Positions 21,030 through 33,416 of a stretch of DNA of 64,000 bases are shown one piece after another; within the stretch, counting starts at the first letter, position 1, and each line of letters begins with the position of its first letter. The notes beneath the pieces were generated by a model, which saw only the letters and a list, made by a program, of their open reading frames with translations, ran no database searches and had not been told where the DNA came from. The DNA is taken from contig NC_135549.1 of NCBI RefSeq assembly GCF_964340395.1, positions 33,640,832 to 33,704,831 of the forward strand, read 5' to 3'. The position numbers and the translations under genes were made by a program. This DNA is from Glandiceps talaboti. Taxonomy: Eukaryota > Hemichordata > Enteropneusta > Spengelidae.

Positions 21030-24000
21030 CAGACTAATTTTCTATTTTGGAATATCAATGGTTTACTCTCAAAGTTGGGTGACTATGACTTTTTAAACTT
21101 TATTAAGGAATTTGAATTTGTTTGCTTAGTAGAAACTTGGTTAGAACATGGAAATAAAATAATACTTCCTGGATATGAATCTATTCATGTTACCAGAACT
21201 AAGAATTCAAAATTTGGAAGGCAATCAGATGGAATTTCTTTGTTTTACCGAAACACCTGTAATATGAATAGTCAAAAGTTGAAAAGTGCATCAGATAACA
21301 TGATGTGGGTGTTAAATAAGTCATTCTGTAACAACTGTTGTCCTATTTTATTGGCGGGTATTTACAGATCCCCAAGTGGGTCATTGTCATATGCAAATGA
21401 AAATGTGTGGGCTATCTTAGAAAATTAATTAGCCCAATATATCGACACGTACCCGGATGGTGTGCTAATTATCTGGGATGATTTCAATGGTAGAACTGGG
21501 AATGAAAATGATTATATAACTGATGATGATGTGACACATTTACCTATTGGGAACGTTTACATGTTGAATTCACCATTACCTAAAAGAAATTCAGTTGATT
21601 CTGAATTAAACGCATATGGTAGAGAAATGGTGGAATTTTGTAAATCTGCAGGTGTCAGAATTATTAATGGTAGATTTGTAAATACTGATAGTGAGTACTT
21701 CACTTACATTTCACGTAATGGTGTCAGTATGGTTGATTTTTATATTCTTTTTAAAGAAGAAACCTTTCCCCTTGTACAGTATTTTGCGATTGAGAAACGT
21801 GCCGAATCTGACCATCTCCCTTTGAAATTTATTCTTTCTGATTTCTGTAATCACCATCCTAACACTCATAGCAATAATAGTAATGACAATCAACTTCCTG
21901 ATCATTATGTTTGGAAACAAAATCTTATAGAAAGCGACACAAATGCCATCCTTCAAAATGATATCTTAGTGAAAATTAATGAAGTACAGAACATTATTGC
22001 TATGGGAAGGGTTGATGAAGTTATTGAAGATTTATTGGATGTAATTAAATGTTGCGCTCATAGCATGAGACGGGATGGCAATAGAAATAATACATGCTTT
22101 CGTACGGATAGTAAAGAGGGGTGGTTTGATAGGGACTGTGTAAATATGAAAAAGATATGTGAACAGATGTTTGTCGAATTTTAGAGGCAACAGAAATGGC
22201 AAAAACCTTGAAAAATTCCACCAAGCAAAAAAAGATTACAGACAGTTGATTGTAACTAAAAAGAAAGAGTTTAACGCTCATAATTTAACTAAACTGAGAT
22301 TATTAGCGACACAACCTAATACTAAAGAATTTTGGTCTTTGTTCAAATCAAAATCGAGTGGTCTGCCGGAAAGTATACAAGCATTTGAATGGTATGATTA
22401 TTTCAAAGCCTTATTTAACCCTGGAGAAACAATGGATCCAGATATCAATGAGTTTTACAACTCTGTTAAGAATTTTATCGATAATTTGGAAATGGACAAC
22501 ACTCAAGACTTCACTGATATTGACTTTGTGACATTTTAGATGACCCTATCACAGTGGATGAAGTTAAATCCAGTATTGATAAAATGTCAAATGGAAAGTC
22601 ACCGGGATTAGATGGCGTTCCAGCAGACTTCTTTAAGAACTCACCTGGTTTTATACTGGATATCTTATGTACACTTTTTAACAAAATCCATGAAAGTGGT
22701 AATTTTCCTGAAGTCTGGACGCAAGGAATAATCGCACCAATCTATAAAAAGGGACCCAACATTTGCCTAATAACTATAGAAGTATCACTTTGCTTTCAAG
22801 TCTTGGTAAGATTTTTACTAGATGTGTACGAATGCAGAGTTGGTTTGACATTAATTGTGAAACAGTTGAGGAACAGGCAGGATTCCAGAAAGGCAACAGA
22901 ACCATTGACAACATTTTCATTCTGAGTACAGTTATTAACAAATATTTGTCCTATACGAAAGGCTGGCTGTACTGTGCTTTTATAGACTTTGAAAAGGTTT
23001 TTGACAGGGTAAACCATTATGCCTTATTCTATAAATTCGCCAAGGTTGGTATGCGTGGAAAGCTGTTCAAAACGTTACACTCAATGTATGGCAAAGTTTG
23101 TGTATCTGTTAAAACACCCCAAGGACTGACTGAGTTATTTACTTGCAGTTCTGGATTGCAACAAGGGTCTGTAATCTCACCTCTATTGTTTTGTTTCTTT
23201 GTCAATGATTTGGGTAAAAGTCTTACAACAAACATCTATTCAGATGTTCACCTTGGAATTTTACATTTGTTCAATTTACTGTATATGCTGACGACCTATG
23301 TATTTTCAGTACTAGTGTAATTGGATTGCAACTTTTACTAAACAAATTGTCTGACTTCTGTAAACTCTGGAAGCTATCTGTAAATATTTCGAAGACTAAA
23401 ATTATTGTTTTCAGAAGGGGTGGGATACTGAAAAGCTATGAGCACTGGGTATTTAATGGGGCGTGGGTAGACGTTGTATCTATGTATAATTATCTTGGAA
23501 TTGTATTCTCTTCATTTGGTGCCTGGTTTTTAACACAACAAACTATTGCAAGCCAAGCCTCTAAGTGTATTTTTAGTTTGAAGAGAGATCTTAGCCGTTA
23601 TGGGACTCTAACACTGGATGTCTTGTTCACCATTTATGATACAAAGGTTTTACCAATTTTACTTTATGGCAGTGAAATATGGGGTTTCCACACTGCAAAA
23701 GATATAGAAAAAGTACACGACAGCTTTTGCAGATACGTCTTAAAAGTAAACACCTGCACGTCAAATCTTGCTGTAAGGGGAGAAACTGGGCGTCACTTTA
23801 ATAGTGAAAGTTAACATGTACATGCGTATCGTGAAATATTGGCTGCATATTATACAATGTAAAATATGGCTCACTGTACGTGTATCAGTGCTATGACTAT
23901 CAATACAGTAAATCACACAATAATCAGCCATGTTGGGCCACATCATCAGTTAAACACCTCTTGTACAGCTATGGTTTTGGGGAAGTTTGGTTACTCCAAG

Positions 24001-24480
24001 GTGCTGGAGATGAGACTATATTTCTTAATGCTTTATTTTAAACAGCGATGTAAAGACATAGATACCCAGAACTGGTCAACCGACATAAATGAAAGCCCAA
24101 AACTCCGAACATATTGTACTTATTGTATTTACTACTGAGAGTTATCTTATAAATTTAGATGAACCGCACCTTCGTAATATGTTCTCTGCAGATTCTGTCT
24201 CTCAGCTCATAACTTGCAGATTGAATCAGGTAGACACAATAACACACACACACACACACACACAGAAGATTTGTAATTACTGTAAAACATCAATTAAAGA
24301 TGAATTTCACTTCTTACTCTGTTGCCCACTTTATTCAGACATCAGACAAAAGTTCATTCCATTGTATTACCGTAACCAGCCACATTTTGATAAGTTTACA
24401 AGACTCATGAGAACCACCAATATTCAGACTTTGAGAAACATTGCATATTTTTTACACTCGGCCTTCAAAATCTGAGTCGA
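21030..24480 (+). mobile_element. Degenerate LINE with EN and RT (several frameshifts)
   Basis: An apurinic-type endonuclease (21040-22180) shows FWNINGLLSKL, VETWL, DDFNGRTG (usual form GDFN) and SDHLPL. RT follows with GKSPGLDGVPADFF (22590s), NYRSITLLSSLGKIF (22769 on), FIDFEKVFDRVNH, GLQQGSVISPLLF and YADD (23284-23295). A C-terminal zinc motif, CNYCKTSIKDEFHFLLCC, lies near 24273-24330. Frame changes or stops occur near 21428, 22184, 22540, 22770, 23290 and 23815, so it is a near full-length but inactive copy. A (CA)n stretch (24241-24263) lies in the C-terminal region. An AATAAA at about 24619 may be its 3' signal. The clade (CR1/Jockey/I-like) is not resolved. Confidence 0.85.
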
Positions 24481-24654
24481 TAATGAATAGTATACCATTG
24501 ATTTGTTTCGTTTTTCTGTCTTGATATGTTCTTTATTTACTTATTTTCTGTAACTCTTCTAGTGTCCATTTGTTATATCTTTATACGTTGGTACATAAGG
24601 CCAGTGGCCAATGTACCGAATAAACCATGTATATATGCCTTCCTTACCGAAGGA

Positions 24655-25570
24655 GACAGATTTAAACTGAATGCCTTCTGTAAGGGTAGTCTTGCAATTT
24701 CATGATTTAGGCAAGAAATTTGGCTCTACATCTGTGATTTTTTCAAGTCCCAGTGAAAATCAGTTGTCAAAAACGTTGTTCAAATGCCAGGAAAGCTTGC
24801 CATCCTCGATTGCACTCGGCTTTCGTGATCCCCTACATACCCAGGATATGTGCAACCGTTTCCACGGCAAATAATAAACAAAATTGAAACCCACATAACA
24901 TTGCTATTATGCATCAGAAAGTTTACAATATACTTCATGGTACGCATCATAACAGTTGAACAAGTTTAATACAATGAAGTGATACAGTATTATTGCCCTA
25001 CTTCGTCCCTGGGTAAAGTGTATACATTCTTGTTTCGATCGAGATTGGCAGACGCACCATGTACTCCAAATTGTATACATGAGTGAAAGGTGTGAAGTGA
25101 GCTGACGATCGTGACTGTATATTTTTGCAATAAAGCTTACAGATGATATGTATTTTCAGTGCTCACCTCCTTGCTTTGATGTAATAATCGTTAGATTCAA
25201 CAAAAATATCAATACAAACACTTGAAACCCCTGAAAACAAAGTCTTTCTCAGTGTAGAACAACAGCATGTATCCATTCTGTAGCTTCCTGGTTTAACTTA
25301 CATCGACATCGGTGGCGCACTTTCGAAGCGCGCGTGTTACCATATGATCATTTGATTAATCACGCAAATTGCTCATTAATATTCATGGCATTTTTACTAA
25401 AACTTAATCAGTTCTTGCCATTACTCAACAGAACAGTTGTGCCAAATTTTGTTTGAATTGAGCCAGCCGTTTTGGAGAAAACAATGACACAGACAGAAAC
25501 ACAGACAGACACACATACACACACACAGACTTTCACCCACTAATACATCTCTAAAATGCTTGTATATTAG
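24655..25570 (+). repeat. Family C repeat, long copy
   Basis: Runs from 'cagatttaaactgaatgcct' with a small CCTTC/AAGGG stem to an (ACAG/AC)n tract at about 25490-25530. An inverted copy of similar length is at 56385-57315, and shared blocks include 'ggtgagcactgaaaatacat' and 'gtgatcccctacatacccag' (one copy reads 'tgtaggggatcacgaaagac' in reverse). A short ORF at 24671-24874 is not conserved enough to call a gene. Confidence 0.75.
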
Positions 25571-27330
25571 GGACCAGTCAGTTTCTCCGGCTGGGGGGGG
25601 GGGGGATTTTGCCATCGGGCCGACAAAAAGTCACTGACAATCCCTATTTGTAAAACCAAAAACAGGCAGACCCCCCTATCACTTAATTCTAAAACATGAT
25701 GATCCCCCTCCCATATACCATATTCACATAACAGGTATTTTTTTGATTGTGACTCAATGTGGACTGCTTGACTGTCTCACAAATACCTTATAGGATCCCG
25801 GGATAGCACTATCACATAATTATTGACAACACAGCGTACATATATTCAAAATAGAGTTTAATAGCATCTAGACCGTGAAAGATAGAGTAGAATTTAGCTT
25901 GAGAAGGGAATATATACACCTCTCACAGGGGGTCCTAGGGCTGGAGCATTTTTACTCTTAATAGGCAGTTTTGAGACTATTCAGACACTTTCAGGCAATA
26001 ATTTTCAAGCTTTACAAGACAGCACCATCAAGTATCAGAAACTATTATTTATAACTTATTAGAGTTGAAATATGTTCTTAATCATTATATTACAGGTCAG
26101 GCACATCTAATGGTAGTATCATTGGTAAGGGAGATTTGAAGTTTTAAGGCAATTTTTTGACTATTTTGGCAAACATTTCACATCTTAAAAGACAATATCA
26201 TCTCAAATTAGCATAGGGTGAAAATTCTTAAGAAAAGTTTAATACCATTATGACATTAAAAAAGTTGGTGTGTCTGATTGTTGGTTGAATGCATGAGTGA
26301 CCTCTGGGGTTGAGGGAGTCCTAGGGGTCTCTCCAGCAGATCAGGTGGATTTTTGCTCTATTAAGGCAATTTTAGGTTATTCATAGCCTTTGAGGTAATA
26401 TTTCAAAGCTTCGAAAGTTTTTGAAGCTAAAGTTAATGTAATGAGTTTTCCATATCACATAAAAATGGGCCCAATAACATTGGTACAGTAGCATTAACAT
26501 TGCATGTATAGTATTAAAAGTCACTGGTATGTAAGAGAACTTTAGGTGGTCATGCCTAGTGCATAATACTTAATAGAAACTGGAATCTGATGAGAGGTGG
26601 TGATTTGTAGTGTCGATAAAATGTAGTGTCCAAAAAGTGCATGTACTCTTCATACTGAAGAGTAGAACGATTAAGATTAACTTCTTTTATAAACTATCTA
26701 TGAAGATTACCATTACGAAACCTTCAAGTTCACTTTTGCCCCAAAGTACAATATAAGTGAAGCTCTGATTGTGAAACAGCCAAGCATTTACATGACATGT
26801 TCTGTAACTAGTGTTGTAGCTAGGTAATACATGTATATGTATAGAGTAGAGGTATGTTTGAACTCTTACGTGATCTGAAGTAATATTAAAAGAATTCATG
26901 TAAGAAACATGGACGTCGATAATAATGAATTATACATGTACCAGTCAGTTCAGACAAGGCTTTATGCCATTGTAGAAAAGGATTTTCTTCTTCCATCACA
27001 ATCCAAAACACAATGACAACCCCCTATCCACAATTTTCAAAAACAGGGTGAACCACCCCAACCCGCCCCCATCCACCCACCCACCCCCATCCCGGCTGAA
27101 GAAACTACTGACATGTATGTTCTTAACTCTGGTGGAAAAGGGATGGTATGTTAGAGCATTTACCCTCCACGGTTAGAGCCAATTTGGGATGATTGTTATT
27201 ACTCTTCTGATCATGTGAATTGACACAAGCAGCCCTTGACAAAGAAGACACCTTCTGTAATGCCGCATTGTTAACCGACACTGTAACCACATTGGTGGAA
27301 GTACGTGCAATATTTAGCAGACTTTTCCCT
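25571..27330. other. Unassigned AT-rich DNA
   Basis: Contains a G run near 25595-25605 and a C-rich patch near 27050-27095. From 25930 to 26420 there are diffuse similar segments ('ggcaattttgagactattc', 'ggcaattttaggttattca') suggesting an old tandem or dispersed repeat. No gene is recognised. Confidence 0.5.
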
Positions 27331-27332
27331 GC

Positions 27333-27335
27333 ATG

Positions 27336-27369
<34 letters not shown>

Positions 27370-27429
27370 TGTATGTATGTATGTATGTATGTATGTATGT
27401 ATGTATGTATGTATGTATGTATATATCCT

Positions 27430-27522
<93 letters not shown>
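27333..27522. repeat. Compound microsatellite (ATGT)n-(TA)n
   Basis: (ATGT)n at about 27340-27420, followed by (TA)n at 27432-27522. Predicted ORFs across it are artefacts of the repeat. Confidence 0.95.
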
Positions 27523-27523
<1 letters not shown>

Positions 27524-27574
27524 CTCGGTGAGTATCAATCTGCTAAGATATATCATATATATATATCATATATA

Positions 27575-27605
27575 TATATGCCAAAATGCCATTAGCGTTT
27601 TTTAA
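27575..27605 (+). repeat. Isolated family B right end
   Basis: The sequence 'ccaaaatgccattagcgtttttt' resembles the family B terminal stem-loop plus T-run, directly after the TA microsatellite. Confidence 0.45.
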
Positions 27606-28016
27606 CCTCATGGATAACTATCTGTATAGTACATGTATATATGTATGCATGGGCCTGTATAATATTGAAATAATATACTATATGTAGAAACATATACTGT
27701 AATGGCCTATATTACAATTGGAATGTATAGGTAGTATATGTAGAAACATAATATATGGTATTTTAATAGTATACTCAGGTCCGTACACACATATACACCT
27801 ATATATATATATATATATAGTTATCCATGAGTTTAAAATGATACTTCATTTACCCATGCATGTGTTGTTTGTTTGTTTGTTTGTTTGTAACACGGTTCAT
27901 GGCCTCCCTGTGTCACACAGTCAGTCTATATCATGGTAAGTTCATTTTGTGTCGAAATCGATTTTGACGAGCTGATCTGACAATGCTGCTCTCACGATCA
28001 CAGGAACGAGGCTCTG

Positions 28017-28047
28017 GTTGTCATTAGCGACGTTTGTGTCACGTGAC
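28017..28047 (+). promoter_or_regulatory. Candidate X-box-like site and E-box upstream of the three-exon gene
   Basis: GTTGTC-ATT-AGCGAC (28017-28031) fits the degenerate RFX X-box pattern RYYNYYN(1-3)RRNRAC. Seven bases further is GTCACGTGAC (28038-28047), a perfect E-box palindrome of the USF/MITF type. They lie 1.2 kb before the ATG of the three-exon gene. The flanking 27940-28150 is less repetitive than its surroundings. Both motifs are short, so chance occurrence is possible. Confidence 0.3.
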
Positions 28048-29241
28048 CACGAACCTAAACAGCAACGCTGCTTATAATAGTACACGGCATCTGAACTAGT
28101 AAAGACACCTGTAACGTCAACTATCGCAGTGAAATAACCCATTAACAGAAAAGGTAGGGAAGTATCCTTACAAGTCTACGAATTTAAAAGATCTAAATAA
28201 TATGTTTGATCTAGTGACTGTGTAAATGTTTTCTCCTGAATTAATGAATATTTTTGTCACTGAGCAGTCGAGGAGACACAAGTACGTGCATTGTGCTTAC
28301 ACTAGGCTAGACTGTACAGTTTGTTCGAGAACACCTTGTGTGGAGTCATTTGCTTCGTGTTTGTTGGCAATCCTCGCCAAGTATATGCTTGAACCCTTGA
28401 AAATTGTAAATATAGTTCGGTTACGTATTGGAATAGGTTGTTTGCCTTAAACCACAGACAGAATGTATTGAAATGTTTAGTTAGCGGGCGTTATATTTCA
28501 AAGGTTTTGAATGCAAAGTGTCAATGAACCGGTGTACCAGTTTGCAACATGGCGACAATAAATAAACCAACTGCGGTTTAACAATTAAGTATGTAAACTC
28601 TTCGACAAGTAAAATGAAGGTTGTATATATCAGCTGTATGGGACAGTCGATGGAAAACAGTGTACAGTTAGATTTATTTGTTTATTTATTTATGCGTAGT
28701 CAGTTGCAGGTGCACCGGTGATCGGGAAGATACACTGTACACATTCGTAATTTGTGCTCGTGGTTCCACTGCGTTAGCAACACGGCCCTGGTTTGCATTG
28801 TACAAATACTGTATCATGAATATTAGTAAAAGTTTTACTTGCGACACATTGGGAACGTTGTAATCATTAAGGGAACGCAGATATTATATATCAGCAGTAC
28901 AATTGGATCGAATGTAGTTTTTGAAACGCAGTAACACCCTTGTACAGTCGACGAGATAGACACAAGGGTGTTCAGCGTGTGCCTCCACAGAATGACAAAG
29001 GGCTTGTTTTGATACCTGTTTACTTTTGAATAATCCGATTATTGTTGAGATTTAACACAGAGTTGTACAGGAAAATGAAATCCATAGATAGTGGAAACAA
29101 CTGACTTTAAAGGGGCGATGAGATACACTTACAGACACCTGTTGCTTCTTCATGTCATTTATTTACTTTCATTTCATTATCATCCATAACCAGGTAGAGC
29201 GGCGCTCTGCTGTTTACTTTCTCAACCTGAAGCCGTGAAAG

Positions 29242-29618
29242 ATGACAACCCTTCCCAAGATAGCACCACGGGAAACACCAACAGTGGTTTCTGCGCCACC
29301 GTTAACCAAAAAAACAGGAAGTGCAAAGGGTACATTGCCAGCCGCTACCATAACAGTGAACGGTAAAATTCTCCCGGCGAGTGTCTGGGCTAGGGTCTCA
29401 CATACGGCAGATGTAGGAAATCTGAGACCACATCAATTCCCTAGAATAAATCCTCTCCGGCCAGTAAGAGAAAGACGAACTGTGAGTCTTGAGACAACCG
29501 ATGCACATCATGTTTTAGATCAACGAGTACTTGCTATGAAACAAAGGGAACATTACAGGTTTCATAGTTCTTGGGAAAAACCATTCTATGGATCACCAGC
29601 TGAAAAAGAAGCTTATAG
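29242..29618 (+). CDS. Exon 1 (coding) of unidentified coiled-coil protein gene
   Basis: It opens with ATG at 29242 (MTTLPKIAPRETPTVV) and ends AG|GTAAGT at 29618, in phase 2. Residues 1-126 begin with a Pro/Thr-rich disordered stretch. A segment with LPASVWARVSHTADVGNL, then RPHQFPRINPLRPVRERR, leads into a charged helix. Spliced to 35444-35633 and 39243-39353, the total is 678 nt, giving 225 residues and a stop with every junction in frame. The family is not recognised; size and composition would suit a small cytoskeletal or axonemal protein, but that is only an impression. A 5' UTR exon could end near 28154 or begin after the AG at about 29191. Confidence 0.75.
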
Positions 29619-29779
29619 GTAAGTCAAATAATTGATGTCATTGTGTATATTAGACAACTCCTAAATATTGATGTAGAAATCATTAACAAATGTAAACTCT
29701 GTACTTTATTTTATCTTGTAATATGTTGATAAAAGAGTTTTCAACATAATATGTGTCAAAATAATCGACATTTGAGAGT

Positions 29780-31850
29780 CAGACAGTGTTAATACATAAA
29801 TCAGGACCCAAATCAATTCCATCTAACTACCGAGGAATTGCTATATCTAGTTGCCTTGGCAAATTATTCACAAGTATATTGAATAACAGGCTAACCGAAT
29901 ACATAGAAAACAAAAACATTCTACCATCAGAACAGTTTGGTTTTAGAAAAAATTGTCGTACTACGGACAATCTATTTATTTTAAAAACAGTTATCAATAA
30001 ATATTTATATCAAAATGAACAACAAAAAACAAAACAAAAGGACAACAAAATTTATGCTTGTTTCATAGATATGAAAAAGGCATTTGATAGTGTCTCACAT
30101 GATGGCCTCTTCCAAAAAATGCTTTCTAATAACATATTTGGTAACATGTATAAAATGATTAAACATATATACAGAAATGCAACTTACAAAGTGAAAACCA
30201 AAAATGGTTTAACACAAGAATTTAAATCATCTGTAGGAGTCAAACAAGGCTGTAACCTTAGCCCTACACTATTTAATATTTTCATTAGTGACCTACCAAG
30301 AATTTTTGATTCAAGTCATTGTGACGCACCAACTATCAATAACAAGGCAATCAGTTGCCTACTTTACGCTGATGATATTGTCCTTCTGTCAAAATCGAAG
30401 CAAGGGTTACAACACTGCCTTGACAAATTATCAAAGTACACACAGAAATGGAAACTCAAAGTTAACACTATGAAAACAAAAATCATGATATTCAATAAAA
30501 ACAACAGACTGTTACAAAAAAGTGTTTTTTTCTTTGAGGGAGAAGAACTAGACATTGTAAAAAAATTCAACTACTTAGGTCTAATTATTTCTCCAAATGG
30601 AAAATCAAAAGAAGCAATGGTGAATTTAAAAAACAAAGGGATCAAAGCATTATTTTCACTAAAGTCAAAGTTAGGCAATCTTAGAAATCTAAGTCCACAA
30701 TTAATGCTAGATATATTTGATAAACTAATAAGACCAATAGTTGTATATGGGTGTGACATATGGAGTGATGAGTGCTGCAAAGATTCACCAATTGAAACTG
30801 TAAATGTTAACTTCTGTCGGTTTATACTAGGAGTATCAAAGAAAACCACTAAAATGGGGATTTATGGGGAACTTGGAAGATTTCCATTAGATATATTTGT
30901 GAAAAAACAAGCGATAAAATATCTCGTCCATGTAATGAATACAAAAAACAACATATTACGAGAAGCTTTCAGTTTCAACAAAGAAAAAAAGACAACCTGG
31001 TACAAATCCACAACTTTGTACCTACCTAATAGTGACATAAATCAATTACAAGTCAATGAAATCAGTAAAAAAATAAAAACACAGCAAATAATCAACATTG
31101 AACATCAGCAACAAGCAAGCTTCATCTCACAGTGGAAAAACAGCTTAAATAACAGAGAGGAAAATGGAAATAATAACTGCAAACTCAGAACATACAAACT
31201 CATTAAATTAGATTTTAAGCTTGAACCATATCTAGAAAAATTAAATAACCCAGAATTGCGATCAATAATCTGTAAATTCAGACTAAGTGACCACAAACTT
31301 GAAATTGAAAAGGGTCGTCATCACAAAATACCAGCTAAAAGCAGATTATGTAAAATATGCAACTCAACCCTTGTAGAAGATGAAAAACACTTTATATTAC
31401 AGTGTCCCCTGTATAATTTACTCAGGCATGACCTCTTTAGTGAAGCTGCTAAACATATTAATAATTACAGAAACTTGACAGAAGAACAACAATTTAAAGA
31501 AATAATGAGCAACAAAACTCTAATTATCGCACTTGGAAAATATATCAAACTTAGTAATATAAAAAGGGAGCACCACCTACAAAATACTCATAATATATAA
31601 TTTGAAATGTCTAATTACCCTTCATTATTATTTTTTCATTAATATTATGTTTCAACTCGTTGAATAGTTATTGTTGTTGTTTTGTTTTGTTTTGTAGTCT
31701 TTATTATGATGTGTAATGTTACTTTTGAAAAGCCTATAAGTGTTATTATTATGATTTTTTTTTCCCCAATTTTATTTTATTTGTACCTTTAACAAATCCC
31801 CAGGGTTTTGTTACGTGTAATCAATAAATACTAAATACTAAATACATAAA
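29780..31850 (+). mobile_element. 5'-truncated LINE with uninterrupted RT ORF, inside intron 1
   Basis: One open frame of 604 codons (29786-31600). It starts at the first conserved RT block (NYRGIAISSCLGKLF) and continues through EQFGFRKNCRTTDNLF, CFIDMKKAFDSVSH, GVKQGCNLSPTLF and YADDIVLLS. The C-terminal zinc motif is LCKICNSTLVEDEKHF, followed by QCPLY. The endonuclease is missing. The 3' UTR ends in a short TAAATAC repeat near 31826-31850, similar to the microsatellite-like tails of CR1/RTE-type LINEs. Lack of frameshifts implies a fairly recent insertion, in the sense orientation of the host gene. It resembles the older LINE at 21030-24480 in motif style. Confidence 0.9.
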
Positions 31851-31859
31851 CATACAACC

Positions 31860-33190
31860 TGGAGTTGACTGTTGTGTTTCTTTTATTGACACACCTTGAT
31901 TATAGAGATAGCAATAATTGGCTTACAAGATGAGACAACACAACTGTGTTGACATTTGACATTGCAAGTACTCTATCAAATATATATATGTGTAACAGTG
32001 TAATGCCAAGTGTAAATATACCATAGGGTCATGGAGGTCAAACACAACTGGTCTTGGCAATGAGTTTTTCAGTGACTTGTTAATCATTTAGTTGAAATCA
32101 CTACATTTTCATGAGCTAAGAATGAGAAATTCAGGTTTGGAAATAGTGTGTGTGTGTGTTTGTTGTTGACACATGATGATGTAACTTGTATACCAAAGTA
32201 TTATGTTCTTTCTTTACACACATGTACATTTTTATCAGTTGTCTGATAATCGCTGAGGAAGCTGAAACTCTGAATAAGACTAATAACATCCTTAATTAAG
32301 TCTACATGTACATTTATGTATATCTGTAGACAGTTGTGTCATCTAAGGCCTATGTAACATGCCACTGATACACACAGCAATTTCTTATAATATGACATAC
32401 CCATGTGGTGATCATCACACTAGAAAACCCAGCAAACGCCTACACCCATATTATCAGATATGAACTTCTTTTAAGATCTTGATCTTTATACATGTGAGTT
32501 CATGTCATTGGAATCCCCTGGATTTCATATCAGTTAATAGGTTTCTTTGAAATTGATGATTGAGTGTAAGAGAATACACGCATATTGTATGGATAGTTCA
32601 GATGTTAGAAAAGGTTTTATGGGTGATGGTATTTTAATGTATAGCTTTTTGCTTGATTTTGTTATTAATTTTGATGACCTTGTTCATGACCTGTATTAAT
32701 CTGACATTGCCTTATATATAAGCTAGTCTTTTTATTGGTGAAGGAAAGTAAGAAACAGAAAGCTGAGTGAGTAATATATGAGAAGGATCGCAGTGAACAA
32801 AGCTATTCAAATCAATAGAAACGTTGCTAGTGTAAGGAGATGTTTCATTGTGTGCATTGAAAAGAAAGGTTGTCGTTTGTTGCTAGGCAGGATTTCTGTA
32901 GTTGATAGGTATGAATGAACACTAACACTGGACATTCCAATAAAGAAATTGATGTGCTCTTTATAGAAATGGGCTGAGATACACAGAGAAGGCTGGATTG
33001 TGGGTGTTCTATGGTCAAAAGTGAAAACAAGTTTATGACAAAGTAGGAAGGGGACAACATGTAATGTTTGTGCTAAATAAATAAAAAAGAATACAAGGAT
33101 GGGCTGGTGACAGGGAAACTACACAAGTGAGCAATGGCAGTTAGTGTCTGAAATAACTCTTAGACCATGTGCAATTTGTCCCCTTGTTTT
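31860..33190. other. Intron 1 sequence, nothing recognised
   Basis: AT-rich intronic DNA with a short (TG)n at about 32148-32160. No exon candidate with good splice sites was found. Confidence 0.5.
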
Positions 33191-33197
33191 GATTTTT

Positions 33198-33395
33198 AGC
33201 ACGGCTGAACTGAGATCCAGTAGAGGTGTGTGTGAGTGTCTGTGTGCATGCGTGTGTGTGTGTGTGTGTGTGTGTGACTTAAACTAAAAAACTACTTAGC
33301 TAAATGCCAAATACGGTTTATGTTACTTTATAGGGAAATTGTTCAGATGAAAATGATTGCTCAATTAATTTACAGTTTGCTTAAACACAAACAGT
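33198..33395 (+). repeat. Family B left end, upstream of the 44-bp minisatellite
   Basis: AGCACGGCTGAACTGAG after a T-run, followed by (TG)n at about 33247-33276 and 'gacttaaactaaaaaactac'. The same family resumes at about 34930-35330, on the other side of the array. Confidence 0.65.
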
Positions 33396-33416
33396 ATTGT
33401 AAAGGATGGAAATAGT

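Noticed and set aside
27220-27605. ORFs of MYVC/IYIY repeats around the ATGT and TA runs, and similar ORFs at 19402-19691 and 44521-44724
   Set aside because: Pure translations of microsatellites.
27942-28142. Minus-strand 66-codon ORF starting MGYFTAIVDV
   Set aside because: Ordinary composition but no family, no splice partner and in a likely promoter region; kept only as context.
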